Assembly (NCBI GenBank): GCA_002171315.2
Contig: NHFS02000021.1
Span: 4,937 to 20,381, forward strand
DNA from: Euryarchaeota archaeon TMED117
GTDB taxonomy: Archaea > Thermoplasmatota > Poseidoniia > Poseidoniales > Poseidoniaceae
DNA: 15,445 nucleotides
Direction of reading: 5' to 3'
In this document: positions 14,224-15,445 of the stretch, piece after piece
Numbering within the stretch: position 1 is the first letter of the stretch
Layout of the letters: the number at the start of each line of letters is the position of its first letter
Made by a program: the position numbers and the translations under genes
The notes under the pieces: model-generated
Databases searched by the model: none
What the model was told of the DNA's origin: nothing
Seen by the model: the letters and a program-made list of their open reading frames with translations, nothing else

Positions 14224-15445
14224 TCAACTCTGTTCAGACATCTGTTGTTGATAGTATTCTTCCAATTGGTCAAGACTCCATCCCATTTCCAAATACTTCT
14301 CGATCATTGCTTTGTCCCATCCCGGGAAACGTGCAAGGTCTTGATCTGATAGCCCACTCTGATCGTCAGAGGCTTGACCATCGAGAACAGGTTGTTCCCA
14401 TGATTCAGAAGAACCGATAACTGCATTCAATTCTTCTTCTCCAACCCAATCCTTAACTTCGGATTTCTCCTTGCGTGATTGAATGATTCCGTTCGCTGCA
14501 CCAATGAGTAAGAGCGCTCCACCAAGCATCAACAATAACATGAATGTTGCACCCATGCCTTCCTCTGCCTCTCCACTGGAATCTCCAGCGTTTTGATTGA
14601 GTTGAGCGAGTGAACATCCGTCAATATCTGTTGGTGTGTCTGGCAATGTATCGGGGCAATCATCGTCAACATCCAAAATACCGTCATTGTCATCATCAGG
14701 TGATTCATTTCCAGTATTATTGGTTTCATTACCAGTTGGTTCTGGCGTGATACCACCAAGATCGCAACCCAATGCATCGGCTTCATTGATTCCATCACCA
14801 TCAGCATCAGCCATGTTGATTGCATCGTATGGAGACACGTCAGCAATTCCAGAATCTAATGCGGTTGTTTGTGCCCAAGCGACTTCAATCTGATCCAAAA
14901 TACAATCTCCATCCGTATCTGCAGACAATGGATTTCCTCCCAAGACGTATTCATCATAGTTTGAGAGCGTATCTCCATCGACATCGATATCACCCTCGAG
15001 AGTAGTACCAAACATTGCAATTGTTCTGTTCAGACCGTTTCCAACTTCCCAGATATCAGGTAAACCATCGTTGTCAGTATCGGTTACGTTGTCAAGCCGA
15101 TTCCAGTCAGCATACCATGAATTGATGTATGGTGTAGCAATCTCAGTCGAATCGATAATCAATCCCATTTCTCTGTTACGAACCATGGCTGAATCACCCC
15201 AGTTGATGCTTGAGATAAGGACAGATGTGCCATCGACGATTGCTCCTTTGTTGTGGAGTTTAGAAACATCGTCATCTTCACTCATGATGATGGCAGAAAC
15301 ATCCCATCCATTGGTTTGATTCCAATCGTTATTCATTCTGTCAACAATGTCTTGGATATCTTCATCAAGATATGCCCCGTTGATGATGAGACGTATCGAA
15401 ACATCTCGCTGTGCAGCATCTTCGAGTGCACTTACGACTGGGTTT
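14224..15445 (-). CDS. Membrane-anchored PLD-like surface protein with acidic repeats, partial
   Basis: Open to the right edge, so the N-terminus (signal peptide and any first HKD motif) is missing; 406 residues are visible. Numbering from the internal Met at 15336: an HKD motif of the phospholipase D superfamily at 28-47 (HNKGAIVD then SSINWGDS); Asp-rich type-3-like or EF-hand-like segments at about 86-96, 117-127, 139-149, 177-187 and 214-227 (for example DTDNDGLPD, DADGDGIN, DDDNDGILD); two Cys pairs in these repeats; a linker with three N-glycosylation sequons at 203-212; one membrane helix at 263-283; then a basic stop-transfer and a tail of about 85 residues ending in FPGWDKAMIEKYLEMGWSLD and an EEYYQQQ helix. 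Expected topology is enzyme outside, tail in the cytoplasm. Substrate (phosphodiester: lipid, nucleic acid) is unknown. Transcribed toward the Bax inhibitor-1 gene. Confidence 0.85.
   Translation of the reverse strand, partial: NPVVSALEDAAQRDVSIRLIINGAYLDEDIQDIVDRMNNDWNQTNGWDVSAIIMSEDDDVSKLHNKGAIVDGTSVLISSINWGDSAMVRNREMGLIIDSTEIATPYINSWYADWNRLDNVTDTDNDGLPDIWEVGNGLNRTIAMFGTTLEGDIDVDGDTLSNYDEYVLGGNPLSADTDGDCILDQIEVAWAQTTALDSGIADVSPYDAINMADADGDGINEADALGCDLGGITPEPTGNETNNTGNESPDDDNDGILDVDDDCPDTLPDTPTDIDGCSLAQLNQNAGDSSGEAEEGMGATFMLLLMLGGALLLIGAANGIIQSRKEKSEVKDWVGEEELNAVIGSSESWEQPVLDGQASDDQSGLSDQDLARFPGWDKAMIEKYLEMGWSLDQLEEYYQQQMSEQS

Noticed and set aside
1..15445. CRISPR array, insertion sequence, prophage or defence island
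   Set aside because: No direct-repeat array, transposase, integrase or defence protein motif was seen; the gene content is metabolic and membrane functions.

Overview
The window looks like chromosomal DNA from a planktonic marine euryarchaeon, most likely Marine Group II/III (Candidatus Poseidoniia). The archaeal signs are a stand-alone ATP-pyrophosphatase subunit of GMP synthase (two-subunit GMPS), an HTH-ThiN regulator, TATA-type promoters, and a C-terminally anchored surface protein with Asp-rich type-3-like repeats. Several genes also carry clear Shine-Dalgarno sites. Lineage assignment is inference; no marker gene was compared. Genes are dense and no gap exceeds 120 bases.

Layout. 1-2896 (minus strand) is a thiamine uptake operon read right to left: an HTH-ThiN regulator (ThiR type), a ThiB-type lipoprotein binding protein that appears to start at a CTG codon overlapping the regulator's stop, and a ThiP-type permease cut by the left edge. 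A 120-base divergent region (2897-3016) holds promoters for both directions and a GC-rich palindrome placed like a repressor operator. 3017-8541 (plus) has a GAD/CSAD-like group II PLP decarboxylase followed by gcvT, gcvPA and gcvPB of the glycine cleavage system; gcvH is not here. 8523-9590 holds two unrecognised membrane proteins, divergently transcribed around one palindromic TATATA element. 9651-11079 (plus) is purE followed one base later by the GMP synthase ATPase subunit, both in purine synthesis. A minus-strand tRNA-Asn with encoded CCA abuts the guaA stop codon with no gap.

11206-14183 (minus) is a tight three-gene run: a Bax inhibitor-1 family membrane protein, an isopenicillin-N-synthase-family Fe(II)/2-oxoglutarate oxygenase, and a short-form thymidine phosphorylase. 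The last two suggest thymidine to thymine to oxidised thymine, as in fungal thymine-7-hydroxylase salvage; this is the most interesting hypothesis in the window. 14224-15445 (minus) is the C-terminal part of a surface protein joining a phospholipase D-like HKD motif, acidic calcium-binding-type repeats, a glycosylation-sequon linker, one membrane helix and a cytoplasmic tail.

Most of the window is ordinary metabolism. The items worth checking are the thymidine phosphorylase/oxygenase pair, the CTG start, the ThiR operator candidate, the shared TATA box, the hairpin over the gcvPA ribosome binding site, and the PLD surface protein.
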